Both the position numbers and the translations under genes were made by a program. From assembly GCF_006438965.1 (NCBI RefSeq), contig NZ_RCZM01000003.1:372001-436000 (forward strand): a DNA stretch of 64,000 nucleotides, given 5' to 3'. Numbering within the stretch: position 1 is the stretch's first letter; each line of letters opens with the position of its first letter. This DNA comes from Pedococcus bigeumensis (GTDB lineage: Bacteria > Actinomycetota > Actinomycetes > Actinomycetales > Dermatophilaceae). Shown here in pieces: positions 17,567 through 26,341 of the stretch. Below the pieces are notes generated by a model. That model was given only the letters and a program-made list of their open reading frames with translations, searched no databases and was not told where the DNA came from.

Positions 17567-18094
17567 ATGAGCGACATGGACGTCACCCTCAAGACCAACC
17601 ACGGCGACATCAACGTCACGCTGTTCCCCGACCACGCCCCGAAGACCGTCAAGAACTTCGTGGGACTGGCCAAGGGCGAGCAGGAGTACCGCGACGACGC
17701 CGGCCGATCCAACCCCACGCCGTTCTTCGACGGCCTGGTGTTCCACCGCATCATCCCCGGGTTCATGATCCAGGGCGGGTGCCCGCTCGGGCAGGGCTTC
17801 GGCGGCCCGGGCTACACCTTCGATGACGAGATCAGCCCCGACAAGGACTTCACCAAGCCCTACATGCTCGCCATGGCCAACGCCGGCAAGCGGATGGGCA
17901 AGGGGACCAACGGGTCGCAGTTCTTCATCACCGTCGGAAACACCACCTGGCTGCAGGGCAAGCACACCATCTTCGGTGAGGTGTCCGACGGCCCGAGCCG
18001 TGAGGTCGTGGACAAGATCGCGGCCGTCCCCACCGGTGCGAACGACAAGCCCGTCGAGGACGTTGTCCTGGAGTCGGTCGTCGTCCACGACTGA
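17567..18094 (+). CDS. Cyclophilin-type peptidyl-prolyl cis-trans isomerase
   Basis: A 175-aa cytoplasmic cyclophilin that speeds prolyl isomerisation. Core motifs: FFDGLVFHRIIPGFMIQGG (catalytic Arg and the FMxQG element), MANAGKRMGKGTNGSQFFIT, and LQGKHTIFGEV. There is no signal peptide. ATG 17567 follows GGAAGG. The gene holds the position of the mycobacterial ppiA, ahead of the rhomboid gene. Confidence 0.95.
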   Translation: MSDMDVTLKTNHGDINVTLFPDHAPKTVKNFVGLAKGEQEYRDDAGRSNPTPFFDGLVFHRIIPGFMIQGGCPLGQGFGGPGYTFDDEISPDKDFTKPYMLAMANAGKRMGKGTNGSQFFITVGNTTWLQGKHTIFGEVSDGPSREVVDKIAAVPTGANDKPVEDVVLESVVVHD

Positions 18095-18133
18095 CGGCGA
18101 CCCAGCAGCACCCCTCCAAGGCAAGGTCCACGC

Positions 18134-19021
18134 ATGAGTGAACCCGCGGCATACCCGCAGCAGCAGACGACACCAGTCTGTCCGCGGCACCCCGACCGGG
18201 TCTCCTATGTGCGCTGCCAACGCTGCGGCCGGCCGGTCTGTCCCGAGTGCCAGCGCCCGGCCGCGGTGGGCGTCCAGTGCGTCGACTGCGTCAAGGAGCA
18301 GGCGAAGACGGTCCGCACCACGCGGACCGTCTTCGGCGGCAACGTCACCGACACGCCGGGGGTGTCCTACGCGATCATCGCGATCTGCGTCGCCGTGTTC
18401 GTGCTCCAGACGGCGCGCCCCTCGGTGACCGAGCAGATCCTGTTCGACCCCGGCGCGGCGCGGGACCAGCCGTGGCGCTTCCTCACCGCCGCGTTCGCGC
18501 ACGCGACCATCACCCACATCCTGTTCAACATGCTGGCCCTGTGGATGGTGGGTGCACAGTACCTCGAGCGACTGCTCGGTGGCGTGCGGTATGCCGCGGT
18601 CTACCTCGTCAGCGCGCTCGGCGGCTCGGTCATCTACATGCTTTTCACGTCGCCCCGGACGGTTCCGTACGCCCCGCCGTACGAGAGCTTCTGGGGTCCC
18701 GGGACGGTCGGTGCGTCGGGTGCGGTGTTCGGCCTGTTCGGTGCGCTGCTGGTGCTCAACCGGCACCTCGGCCGGTCCTCGGCCGGCATGTACGCGACGA
18801 TCGGCATCAACGCCGTGATCGGGTTCGTGGTGCCAGGCATCGCCTGGCAGGCCCACCTCGGCGGCCTGCTCACCGGAGCCGCAGTGGCTGGGGTGATCGC
18901 CGCGACCTCGTCGCGCGAACGGCGTCGCTGGCAGTGGCCAGGCGTGGCGCTCGTGCTGGTCGTGCTGGTCGCCATCGCGGTCGCGAAGTATGCCGCGTCG
19001 CCGGCTCCGCTCTTCGGCTGA
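18134..19021 (+). CDS. Rhomboid-family intramembrane serine protease with N-terminal zinc ribbon
   Basis: A 295-aa protein. Residues 16-55 form a B-box-like zinc-binding module (CPRHPDRVSYVRCQRCGRP...C..C...C). Then come six membrane segments with HILFNMLALW, the catalytic serine in GASGAVFGLFG and the catalytic histidine in AWQAHLGGLL, so the Ser-His dyad is intact. Such proteins cut membrane substrates; the targets are unknown. It sits 39 bp after the cyclophilin gene, the usual actinobacterial pairing. Confidence 0.94.
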   Translation: MSEPAAYPQQQTTPVCPRHPDRVSYVRCQRCGRPVCPECQRPAAVGVQCVDCVKEQAKTVRTTRTVFGGNVTDTPGVSYAIIAICVAVFVLQTARPSVTEQILFDPGAARDQPWRFLTAAFAHATITHILFNMLALWMVGAQYLERLLGGVRYAAVYLVSALGGSVIYMLFTSPRTVPYAPPYESFWGPGTVGASGAVFGLFGALLVLNRHLGRSSAGMYATIGINAVIGFVVPGIAWQAHLGGLLTGAAVAGVIAATSSRERRRWQWPGVALVLVVLVAIAVAKYAASPAPLFG

Positions 19022-19060
19022 GCCCCGTCTACGGTCAATGCCGTATTACACGGCTGTTAT

Positions 19061-19092
19061 TTGTCCCCAGCTGTGGACAACCCTGTGGACAA
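19061..19092. promoter_or_regulatory. Cluster of DnaA-box-like 9-mers
   Basis: Two perfect copies of TGTGGACAA (complement TTGTCCACA, the high-G+C DnaA box) at 19072-19080 and 19084-19092, starting 12 bp apart, plus TTGTCCCCA at 19061-19069. They fill the gap between the convergent rhomboid and crgA genes. DnaA binding is inferred. Confidence 0.5.
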
Positions 19093-19125
19093 CCGACGCG
19101 CCACGGGTGCGCAGTCGTGCGGTCG

Positions 19126-19374
19126 TCAGCGCCAGCGGGTCGTCATCGCGAAACCGGACAGCATCAGGGCGAAGCCGATACCGAGGTTCCAGCGGCCGAG
19201 CGACTCGACGGGGAAGCGCTGGCTGGTGATGTAGAAGACCACGACCCACAGGAGGCCGACGACCATGAGCGTCAGCATCACCGGCACGAACCAGGGCGGG
19301 TTGCCGACCTTGGCCTTCGCGGGCTTGCTCGGCGGGGTGTACGCGCGCTTGGCGCGACCCTTGGACTCAGGCAC
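19126..19374 (-). CDS. crgA: Cell division protein CrgA
   Basis: An 82-aa protein: a basic cytoplasmic N-terminus (residues 1-27) and two membrane segments (WFVPVMLTLMVVGLLWVVVF and IGFALMLSGFAMTT). CrgA is an actinobacterial septum protein that coordinates FtsZ, PbpA and other divisome parts. Its place in front of the sortase/trpG/pknB block, with pbpA and rodA nearby, is the canonical one. Confidence 0.95.
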   Translation of the reverse strand: MPESKGRAKRAYTPPSKPAKAKVGNPPWFVPVMLTLMVVGLLWVVVFYITSQRFPVESLGRWNLGIGFALMLSGFAMTTRWR

Positions 19375-19438
19375 GAAACACTCCTCGGAACTCGGACGGC
19401 AGCGTCAACCGTCACGACGTGTGGCATAGCGTAGTGCC

Positions 19439-20191
19439 ATGGCGGACCAGCGGCTGACGTGGCTGACGCGCCGCCCCACCCTCTGGTCGGCCGTGGTTCC
19501 GCTGGTGGCGCTGGCTGCCGGGCTGCTGTTCGCCCTGAGCGCGGCCACCGCGCGCGGCACCGATCTGCGGTCGTCGGGTGGTGACCTGCCGGGCCTGATC
19601 CGCGATCACACCCGCCAGAACACCGTCCTCGCCGACCGGGTCGCCCAGCTGCGGGCCGAGGTCGACCGGCTCTCGGCCGAGCAGGCCCCCGGCGACCTCC
19701 GGGTCACCCAGCTGACCAGGCAGGCCGACACGCTGATGCTGGCCGCCGGCACCCAGGCCGTGTCCGGTCCCACAGTGCGGGTCTCGCTCACCGACGCCAA
19801 GAACGTCCCGTCAAGGCTGCCCGACGGCATCTCCGTCGACGACTACGTGGTCCACCAGCAGGACGTCCAGGCCGTCGTTAACGCACTCTGGGAAGGCGGG
19901 GCCGAGGCGATGATGCTGATGGACCAGCGGATCATCTCGACCAGCGCCGTCCGCTGCGTCGGCAACACCCTCATCCTCCAGGGCCGGGTCTACTCACCGC
20001 CCTACGTCATCTCTGCCATCGGCAACCAGAACAACCTCAAGGACGCCCTCGAGCGCAGCCCGACGGTCTCGATCTACCGGCAGTGGGTCGGCGCGGTCGG
20101 CGTCGGCTACGACGTGACGACGCGCTCCAAGCAGACCTTCCCCGCGTACGCCGGCTCGATCAACCTCGAGCGCGCGCGGGCCACCCGATGA
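19439..20191 (+). CDS. DUF881 family membrane protein
   Basis: A 250-aa protein: one N-terminal membrane helix (residues about 16-36), a coiled coil (LADRVAQLRAEVDRL), then the DUF881 fold with GPTVRVSLTDA, NALWEGGAEAMMLMDQRI, ISTSAVRCVGNTLILQG and YSPPYVISAIG. DUF881 proteins are common beside division genes in Gram-positives; their role is unknown. The stop overlaps the sortase ATG (ATGA). Confidence 0.93.
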   Translation: MADQRLTWLTRRPTLWSAVVPLVALAAGLLFALSAATARGTDLRSSGGDLPGLIRDHTRQNTVLADRVAQLRAEVDRLSAEQAPGDLRVTQLTRQADTLMLAAGTQAVSGPTVRVSLTDAKNVPSRLPDGISVDDYVVHQQDVQAVVNALWEGGAEAMMLMDQRIISTSAVRCVGNTLILQGRVYSPPYVISAIGNQNNLKDALERSPTVSIYRQWVGAVGVGYDVTTRSKQTFPAYAGSINLERARATR

Positions 20192-20877
20192 AGGCGGCCC
20201 GCTGGACCCTGGGGATCGTCGGCGACCTGTTGGTCACGGCCGGGCTGCTGCTCCTGCTCTTCGTGGGCTGGCAGCTGTGGTGGACCGATGTCACGGCCAA
20301 CCGCACCCAGGACGCGACCGTGTCGACGTTGACGCGGGACTTCGCCGAGACACCGGCCCCGACCGGTCCGACGAGCGAGCAGCCCAAGGCCGTCCCGTTC
20401 GGGAAGGCGTTCGCCATCGTGCGGATCCCCCGCCTCGGCGCCGACTACGCCCGCCCGCTCCTCCAGGGCACCAGCCGGGACGTCCTCGAGGACGGCATCG
20501 GCCACTATGACGGCACGGCAGGCCCGGGGGCGATCGGCAACTTCGCTGTCGCCGGGCACCGCACGACCTACGGGCGGCCGTTCCACGACATCGACAAGCT
20601 GCGCACCGGTGACGTGGTCGTGGTCGAGACCAAGACGGCATACAGCGTGTATGCCGTGAAGCGGCACGAGATCGTGGCGCCCACCGACGTGCAGGTGATC
20701 GCGCCCGTGCCCGACAAACCCGGAGCAAAACCCACCGAGCGCTGGATGACGATGACCGCGTGCCACCCGAAGTACAGCGCGGCGCAGCGCTACGTCGTCT
20801 TCGCCGAGCTGGTGAAGACCTACCCGCGTGCCGACGGCCTGCCCGCCGGCACCCTCGCGGTCCCGAAGGGAGCCTGA
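20188..20877 (+). CDS. Class E sortase
   Basis: A 229-aa membrane-bound transpeptidase that anchors surface proteins to peptidoglycan. It has an N-terminal membrane helix (residues about 10-31). The catalytic triad is His124 (AGHRTT), Cys192 (TACHP) and Arg201 (QRYVVF). Actinobacterial class E enzymes use LAxTG-type signals. ATG 20188 overlaps the DUF881 stop by 4 bp; the frame open upstream of it belongs to the DUF881 shadow. Confidence 0.93.
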   Translation: MKAARWTLGIVGDLLVTAGLLLLLFVGWQLWWTDVTANRTQDATVSTLTRDFAETPAPTGPTSEQPKAVPFGKAFAIVRIPRLGADYARPLLQGTSRDVLEDGIGHYDGTAGPGAIGNFAVAGHRTTYGRPFHDIDKLRTGDVVVVETKTAYSVYAVKRHEIVAPTDVQVIAPVPDKPGAKPTERWMTMTACHPKYSAAQRYVVFAELVKTYPRADGLPAGTLAVPKGA

Positions 20878-20880
20878 CCG

Positions 20881-21084
20881 ATGCTGTATGCCGCGATCTG
20901 GCGGGCGCTGCCCGGTCCCCTCGCAGTGCGGATCCTGCTGGCGGCCGTGCTGGTGCTGGCCGTCGTGGCCGTCTGCTTCCTGTGGCTCTTTCCCCGGATC
21001 GCCCCGCTGATGCCGTTCAACGACAACACGGTCGACCCCTCGGCCGCCCGTGCCGCCAGCTACGTCCACCAGGACCACCGATGA
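20881..21084 (+). CDS. Small membrane protein downstream of sortase
   Basis: A 67-aa protein with one strong membrane helix (residues about 17-38, ILLAAVLVLAVVAVCFLWLF) and a short polar tail. It starts 3 bp after the sortase stop and is followed 13 bp later by the glutamine amidotransferase. Small proteins of this type are regular in the crgA-sortase-trpG block; function unknown. Confidence 0.85.
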   Translation: MLYAAIWRALPGPLAVRILLAAVLVLAVVAVCFLWLFPRIAPLMPFNDNTVDPSAARAASYVHQDHR

Positions 21085-21097
21085 CCCGGGAGCAGCC

Positions 21098-21754
21098 ATG
21101 ACGCGGATCCTCGTCGTCGACAACTACGACAGCTTCGTCTTCACCATCGTCGGCTACCTGCAGCAGCTCGGCGCCGAGTGCGAGGTCGTGCGCAACGACG
21201 CCGTGCTCCCCGCTGACGGTGCGGAGTTCGACGGGGTGCTGATCTCGCCCGGCCCCGGGACACCGGAGGGGGCCGGGGTCTCGATGGCGATGATCGAGGC
21301 CTGTGCCGAGCGGGTCCAGCCGATGCTCGGGGTGTGCCTCGGTCACCAGGCCCTCGGGGTCGTGGTCGGTGCCACCGTCGGCCGGGCGCCTGAGCTGTTG
21401 CACGGCAAGACGTCCCGGGTCGTGCACGACGACACCGGCGTCCTGCACGGGCTGCCGTCGCCGTTCACCGCGACCCGCTACCACTCGCTGACCATCGACC
21501 CCGCGACCGTGCCGGAGACCCTCGTCCCCAACGGGCACACCGAGTCCGGGATCATCATGGCCGCCCGGCACCGCGACCTGCCCCTGCACGGGGTGCAGTT
21601 CCACCCCGAGAGCGTGCTGACCGAGGGTGGGCACCGGATCCTGGCCAACTGGCTGGTCCACTGCGGCCTGGACGACGCGGTCGCCCGCTCGGTCGGGCTC
21701 AGCCCGCTGGTCCGCGACGCCGAGGGCGTGGCCAGGGCGGTCGCCGCCAGCTAG
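21098..21754 (+). CDS. trpG: Glutamine amidotransferase, anthranilate/aminodeoxychorismate synthase component II
   Basis: A 218-aa class I glutamine amidotransferase. The nucleophile is Cys80 in GVCLGHQ, the oxyanion region is SPGPGTPE, and the His-Glu pair is in VQFHPESVLTEGG. It supplies ammonia to a chorismate-utilising partner (TrpE or PabB) that is not in the window, so TrpG and PabA cannot be separated. Its location beside pknB is conserved in actinobacteria (annotated trpG in Mycobacterium). It converges on pknB. Confidence 0.93.
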   Translation: MTRILVVDNYDSFVFTIVGYLQQLGAECEVVRNDAVLPADGAEFDGVLISPGPGTPEGAGVSMAMIEACAERVQPMLGVCLGHQALGVVVGATVGRAPELLHGKTSRVVHDDTGVLHGLPSPFTATRYHSLTIDPATVPETLVPNGHTESGIIMAARHRDLPLHGVQFHPESVLTEGGHRILANWLVHCGLDDAVARSVGLSPLVRDAEGVARAVAAS

Positions 21755-21780
21755 GCCGACCGTCGCGCGGACCCCTCTGG

Positions 21781-23625
21781 TCAGGGGACCGTGATCGTGG
21801 CCGTGCCGGTGGGTGGCGGGGTGGTTGCCGTGGTCGTGGGCGTCGTCGGTGGGGTCGTGGGCGTCTGTGTCGGCGGGGGCGGCTGCGCGATGGTCAACGT
21901 GATGGTGGTGCCGTCGTCGACCTTGGTCTTGGCCTTGATGCTCTGCTTGAGAACGGTGTTCTCCGGCTCGGTGCTGTCGACGTAGGTCGTCTTCACGCTC
22001 AGCCCGAGCTCGCCGAGCATGTCGGCCGCCTCGTTGCGGGTCTTGCCCACGACATTGGGGACGGTCACCTTGCCGGACGCCACGTTCAGACCGACGGCAG
22101 AGTCCACCGGGACGGACTCACCCGCGGCCGGCGTGGTCGTGAAGACCTTGCCCTTGTCGAGCCCGGTGTCGTCGACCTGCTTGATCGTGCCCACCTTCAG
22201 GTTGAGGTCGGCCAGGGCGGCGGCCGCCTCGTCCTGGGTGAAGCCCTTGAGGTCGGGCAGCTCGACGGTCTTGGGTCCGGCCGAAACGCTGAGCGTGACC
22301 TTCGACCCCCGGGCGACCATCTCGTCGGCCCCCGGGCTCTGGTCGACGACGAGGCCGACCTCCTTGGCGCTCGGGACGTCCGTGGCTTCGGGGACCAACC
22401 CCGCAGCGCGGATCTTGGCGGTGGCCGTGTCGACCGGCAGGTCCACGACGGAGGGCACCGAGATCTTCGGCTGGTCGGTCGGCGGCCGGTCGAGCAGCGC
22501 CTTCCCGGCCACGCCGATCAGGGCCAGCGCACCGAGCACCGCGAGGACGAGCAGGAAGTAGGCCAGTCCGCGTCGCTTGCGCGGCTCGTCGTCCGGGTCG
22601 TGTCCGATCGCCGGTAGCGACGCCGTGTTGGACCCGACCGGTGCCGGCGCGGCATACGTCCCCCGGCTGGGCAGCATCGTGGTGGCTGCGGCGACGCTGG
22701 CCGGTGCGAGGGCAACCGTCTGCTCGGCCACGCTACCGGCGGCGGTACCGCGGGCTGCGTCGCTGATCGGGCGCCCCAGCCGGGCTGCCTGCAGGTCGGC
22801 GCGGAACGCGGTGGCGTCCTGGTAGCGCGCCTCACGGTCCTTGGCCAACGAGTGCAGGACCACCGCGTCGAGCGCGTGGTCGATGCCGGGGCTCAAGGTC
22901 GACGGACGGGGCGGGGGCTGGCCCACGTGCTGGTAGGCGATCGCCACCGGGGAGTCGGCCTGGAAGGGCGGCCGCCCGGTGAGCAGCTCGAAGAGCAGGC
23001 AGCCGGTGGAGTAGAGGTCGGACCGGGCGTCGACGTGGTGCCCCTGCGCCTGCTCCGGGGAGAGGTACTGGGCGGTGCCGATGACGGCCTGCGTCTGGGT
23101 CATGGTCGCGTTGGCGTCGGCGACGGCGCGGGCGATGCCGAAGTCCATCACCTTGATCTGGCCCTGCGGCCCGATCATGACGTTGGCGGGCTTGATGTCG
23201 CGGTGCACGATCCCCATGCGGTGGCTGTAGGCGAGTGCATCGAGGACGCCCTCGGTGATCCGCGCTGCCTCAGCCGGCGCGAGCGGTGAGCTGTCGTTGA
23301 GCAGCTCGCGCAGGGTCTGTCCCTCGACGAACTCCATCACGATGAACGGGACGGGGACGCTGGCACCGCCGGTCTCGACGGCGTAGTCCTCGCCGGAGTC
23401 GAAGACCGCGACGATCGACGCGTGGTTCAGCCCCGCGGCGGACTGGGCCTCGCGGCGGAACCGGGCGAGGAACGAGGAGTCGCGCGCCAGGTCGGAGCGC
23501 AGCATCTTGATGGCAACCGGTCGCGACAGACGGGTGTCGTACCCGAGGTGTACCTCGGCCATGCCGCCACGGCCGAGGAGCTCCCCGACCTCGTAACGTC
23601 CCCCGAGCAGGCGTGGTGCGGTCAC
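21781..23625 (-). CDS. pknB: Ser/Thr protein kinase PknB with PASTA domains
   Basis: A 614-aa membrane kinase. The kinase domain (residues 1-275) has the P-loop GRGGMAEVH, catalytic HRDIKPANVM, DFG and YLSPEQAQG. A membrane helix follows near residues 352-372. Outside are three PASTA repeats (starting VPSVVDL, LPDLKGF, VPNVVGK) and a Pro/Thr-rich tail; Mycobacterium PknB has four PASTA units. It senses muropeptides/lipid II and phosphorylates FhaA, FhaB and other division proteins. Last gene of the tightly coupled minus-strand operon (GTGA overlap with pknA). Confidence 0.96.
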   Translation of the reverse strand: MTAPRLLGGRYEVGELLGRGGMAEVHLGYDTRLSRPVAIKMLRSDLARDSSFLARFRREAQSAAGLNHASIVAVFDSGEDYAVETGGASVPVPFIVMEFVEGQTLRELLNDSSPLAPAEAARITEGVLDALAYSHRMGIVHRDIKPANVMIGPQGQIKVMDFGIARAVADANATMTQTQAVIGTAQYLSPEQAQGHHVDARSDLYSTGCLLFELLTGRPPFQADSPVAIAYQHVGQPPPRPSTLSPGIDHALDAVVLHSLAKDREARYQDATAFRADLQAARLGRPISDAARGTAAGSVAEQTVALAPASVAAATTMLPSRGTYAAPAPVGSNTASLPAIGHDPDDEPRKRRGLAYFLLVLAVLGALALIGVAGKALLDRPPTDQPKISVPSVVDLPVDTATAKIRAAGLVPEATDVPSAKEVGLVVDQSPGADEMVARGSKVTLSVSAGPKTVELPDLKGFTQDEAAAALADLNLKVGTIKQVDDTGLDKGKVFTTTPAAGESVPVDSAVGLNVASGKVTVPNVVGKTRNEAADMLGELGLSVKTTYVDSTEPENTVLKQSIKAKTKVDDGTTITLTIAQPPPPTQTPTTPPTTPTTTATTPPPTGTATITVP

Positions 23626-24887
23626 TTCTTCTTTCCCCCTTTGCCATTGCCGTTGCCCTTGCCCTGGTGGGCAGGAGCCTTCGGCGTGGCAATGCTGGCG
23701 GGCGCAGTCGTCCGGCTCGCCGTCGTCTGAGTGGTCGTCGCGGTCGTCGGGGTGGTCGCCGGCTGGGTTGTGGTGGCGGTGTCCCCGCTGCCACCCGGCC
23801 CCGCAGTGGCCCCGCGGCTGCCGAACGCGATTGCTGCCACGATGATGACCAGGACCACGAGGGCCGCGGCTGCCGGGATCAGCCAGGGCGGCCGGCGGGT
23901 GTCGTGCAGCACCGAGTCGGTGCCTTCTGCCGTGGTGATGGCGGCGCCGAAGGGTGCTGGCGTGGGTATGACGGAGGTGGGCAGGGTTCCCTCCGGCCCC
24001 AGGTCGGTCGGGACGCCGACGATGAAGGGTGCGACGGCCGCGGCGGCGCCGGCGACCAGGTGCTCCGGCACTTCCCCGGCGGGGAGCCGGAGGGCCGCGG
24101 CGAATGCAGCTGCGCTCTGGGGCCGCAGGGTCGGGTCCTTGGCCAGCGATGCCATCACCGTGGTGCGCAACGGCTCCGCGACATCGTCGGACAGCGGCGG
24201 GGCGGGTTGGCTGATGTGCGCGAGGGCGGTGGTGACCATGGTCTCGCCGGAGAACGGCCGCTGTCCGGTGATCATCTCGTAGCCGACGACGGCCAGGGCG
24301 TAGACGTCGCTCAGCGGCCCCGCCTGTTCGCCCTTGGCCTGCTCGGGCGCCAGGTAGTGCGGCGTGCCCAGCACCTCGCCGGTCTGGGTCAGCGGTGCCT
24401 CGTTGAGGGCGCGCGCGATACCGAAGTCGGTCAGCTTGGCGTACCCGTTGGCGTCGACGACGATGTTGGCCGGCTTGACGTCACGGTGGACCACGTCCGC
24501 CTCGTGAGCGGCCTGCAACGCCAACGCCGCCTGGTAGAGGATGTCCGTGACCTCGTCCTGGGGCATCGGTGCCCGCTCGCGGATCAGGGTCGACAGCGGT
24601 TCGCCCTGCAGGAGCTCCATGACGAGGAACGCATTGCCGTCTTCTTCGCCGAAGTCGTGGACGGTGCCGATGTTGGGATGGGTCAGCCCTCCACTGTGCC
24701 GTGCCTCGGCGCGGAACCGCTCCAGGAAGCCCTCGTCGTTCGCGCTGCCGGGCAGGAGCATCTTGACGGCCACCTCGCGATCGAGCGTCTCGTCGTGGGC
24801 GCGCCACACCTCACCCATGCCGCCGAGCGCGATGCGTTCGACGAGCCGGTAGCGGTTGGCCAGCATCTGGCCGGTCTCGTGCGTCAC
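23622..24887 (-). CDS. pknA: Ser/Thr protein kinase PknA
   Basis: A 421-aa kinase. The kinase domain spans residues 8-275, with ALGGMGEVWRA, HRDVKPANIVV, DFGIA and YLAPEQAKG. A single membrane helix lies near residue 345-362, and there is only a short Thr/Lys-rich outside tail without sensor repeats. PknA controls growth and septation together with PknB. GTG 24887 overlaps the pbpA stop by 4 bp. Confidence 0.95.
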   Translation of the reverse strand: MTHETGQMLANRYRLVERIALGGMGEVWRAHDETLDREVAVKMLLPGSANDEGFLERFRAEARHSGGLTHPNIGTVHDFGEEDGNAFLVMELLQGEPLSTLIRERAPMPQDEVTDILYQAALALQAAHEADVVHRDVKPANIVVDANGYAKLTDFGIARALNEAPLTQTGEVLGTPHYLAPEQAKGEQAGPLSDVYALAVVGYEMITGQRPFSGETMVTTALAHISQPAPPLSDDVAEPLRTTVMASLAKDPTLRPQSAAAFAAALRLPAGEVPEHLVAGAAAAVAPFIVGVPTDLGPEGTLPTSVIPTPAPFGAAITTAEGTDSVLHDTRRPPWLIPAAAALVVLVIIVAAIAFGSRGATAGPGGSGDTATTTQPATTPTTATTTQTTASRTTAPASIATPKAPAHQGKGNGNGKGGKKK

Positions 24888-26341
24888 TTGCCCAGCACCG
24901 CTTCCATGACGGCCTTGGCGATCGGGGCGGCTACTCGTCCACCGGCTGCCTCGTTGCCGGCGTTGCCGCCGTCCTCGACGACGACCGCGACGGCGACCTT
25001 GGGGTCGCTCGAGGGGGCGAAGCCGGTGAACCAGGCGTGCGGCGCGGAACCGGCGGCATGCTGCGCGGTGCCGGTCTTGCCCGCCACGTCGATCCCGCTG
25101 ATCTGGGCCGCCCGGCCGGTGCCGCTCTTGACGACGGCCTCCATCATCCGGGTCAGCGCGGCGGCCGTGTCGGCCGAGACGGCCTGGGAGAGCTGTTCGG
25201 GCTGTGTCTCGTCGATCACCTCGAGGTCGGAGGAGGTGACCTTCTTGACGAGGTGCGGACGCATCACGATGCCGTTGTTGGCGATCGCGGCCGAGATCAT
25301 CGCGATCTGCAGCGGTGTGACCCGCACGTCGTACTGGCCGATGGCCGACTGGGCGAGCTGCGGCATGTTGAGCTCTGCCGGCACCGAGCTCGGGGTGACC
25401 GTCATCGGCACCGACAGGCGGTCACCCATCCCGAACTTTGCCGCCTGGGCCCGGAAGGCGTCGGCGCCGACCTGCATGCCGAGCCACCCGAAGGCGGTGT
25501 TGCAAGAGATCTCGAGGGCGTGGGTCAGGCTGGTCTTGTTGTTCGGCCCGCAGTTGCCCTGGAAGTCGTTGGGCAGGTCGGCAGTGGTCTGGGGCAGGTC
25601 GAGTACGGCCGGGCCGGGGATCTGACTCTCCTCGGTGAACTTGCCCGACTCCAGGGCCGCGGCGGCGGTGACGATCTTGAAGGTCGAGCCCGGCGGGTAG
25701 AGGTTCCCGGCGATGGCGCGGTCGACCATCGGCTGGGTCGATGCGGCGTTGAGCTGCTTCCAGGCCGCGACCACCTTGTCGGTGTCGTGGCTGCTCAGCA
25801 CCGAGGGGTCGTATGCCGGGTGGCTGACCAGGGCGAGGATCTCACCGGTGGTCGGGTCGAGGGCGACGACGGCGCCGCGCTGGTTGCCCAGCGCCTTGTC
25901 CGCGGCGGCCTGGGCCTTAGCGTTGATGGTGAGCTCGAGGCTCGCGCCGGTCTGCTCCTTGCCGGTGAGGATGTCGGAGACCCTGCGGTAGAAGAGCTTG
26001 TCGGACGAGCCGGCCAGTAGGGCGTTCTCGGCACCCTCCACGCCGCCACCGGCGCCGTAGGTGAACGAGTAGTAGCCGGTGATGTGCGAGTAGAGGTCGC
26101 CCTGCGGGTAGGTGCGCAGCCACTTGAGCTCGTCCTTGGTGGCGGTGGACTTCGCGATGGGTTTGCCACCGACGAGGATCTGGCCGCGCTCGCGGGCGTA
26201 GTTGGCCAGCAGGGTGCGGCGGTTCTCCGGGCGGTCCTGCAGGGACTTGGCCTGGACGAACGAGATGTAGGTCGAGGAGAGCAGCAGCGCCGTGAACAGC
26301 AGCGCGACCACGGTCGACAGTCGGCGGATGGGGGCGTTCAC
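24884..26341 (-). CDS. pbpA: Penicillin-binding protein A (class B transpeptidase)
   Basis: A 485-aa peptidoglycan transpeptidase. It has an N-terminal membrane anchor (residues 9-28), then the PBP dimer domain with RRTLLANYARERGQI. The catalytic motifs are SxxK in PPGSTFKIV, SxN in ISCNTAF and KTG in AGKTGTAQ, all intact. GTG 26341 (MNAPIRRLS) gives the family N-terminus; the frame upstream lies inside rodA. It partners the SEDS glycosyltransferase encoded just before it. Confidence 0.96.
   Translation of the reverse strand: MNAPIRRLSTVVALLFTALLLSSTYISFVQAKSLQDRPENRRTLLANYARERGQILVGGKPIAKSTATKDELKWLRTYPQGDLYSHITGYYSFTYGAGGGVEGAENALLAGSSDKLFYRRVSDILTGKEQTGASLELTINAKAQAAADKALGNQRGAVVALDPTTGEILALVSHPAYDPSVLSSHDTDKVVAAWKQLNAASTQPMVDRAIAGNLYPPGSTFKIVTAAAALESGKFTEESQIPGPAVLDLPQTTADLPNDFQGNCGPNNKTSLTHALEISCNTAFGWLGMQVGADAFRAQAAKFGMGDRLSVPMTVTPSSVPAELNMPQLAQSAIGQYDVRVTPLQIAMISAAIANNGIVMRPHLVKKVTSSDLEVIDETQPEQLSQAVSADTAAALTRMMEAVVKSGTGRAAQISGIDVAGKTGTAQHAAGSAPHAWFTGFAPSSDPKVAVAVVVEDGGNAGNEAAGGRVAAPIAKAVMEAVLGK

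Noticed and set aside
17390-18856. Upstream extension of the 273-aa gene to 18856
   Set aside because: Antisense to the cyclophilin and rhomboid genes; the real start has AGGAGG at 17389.
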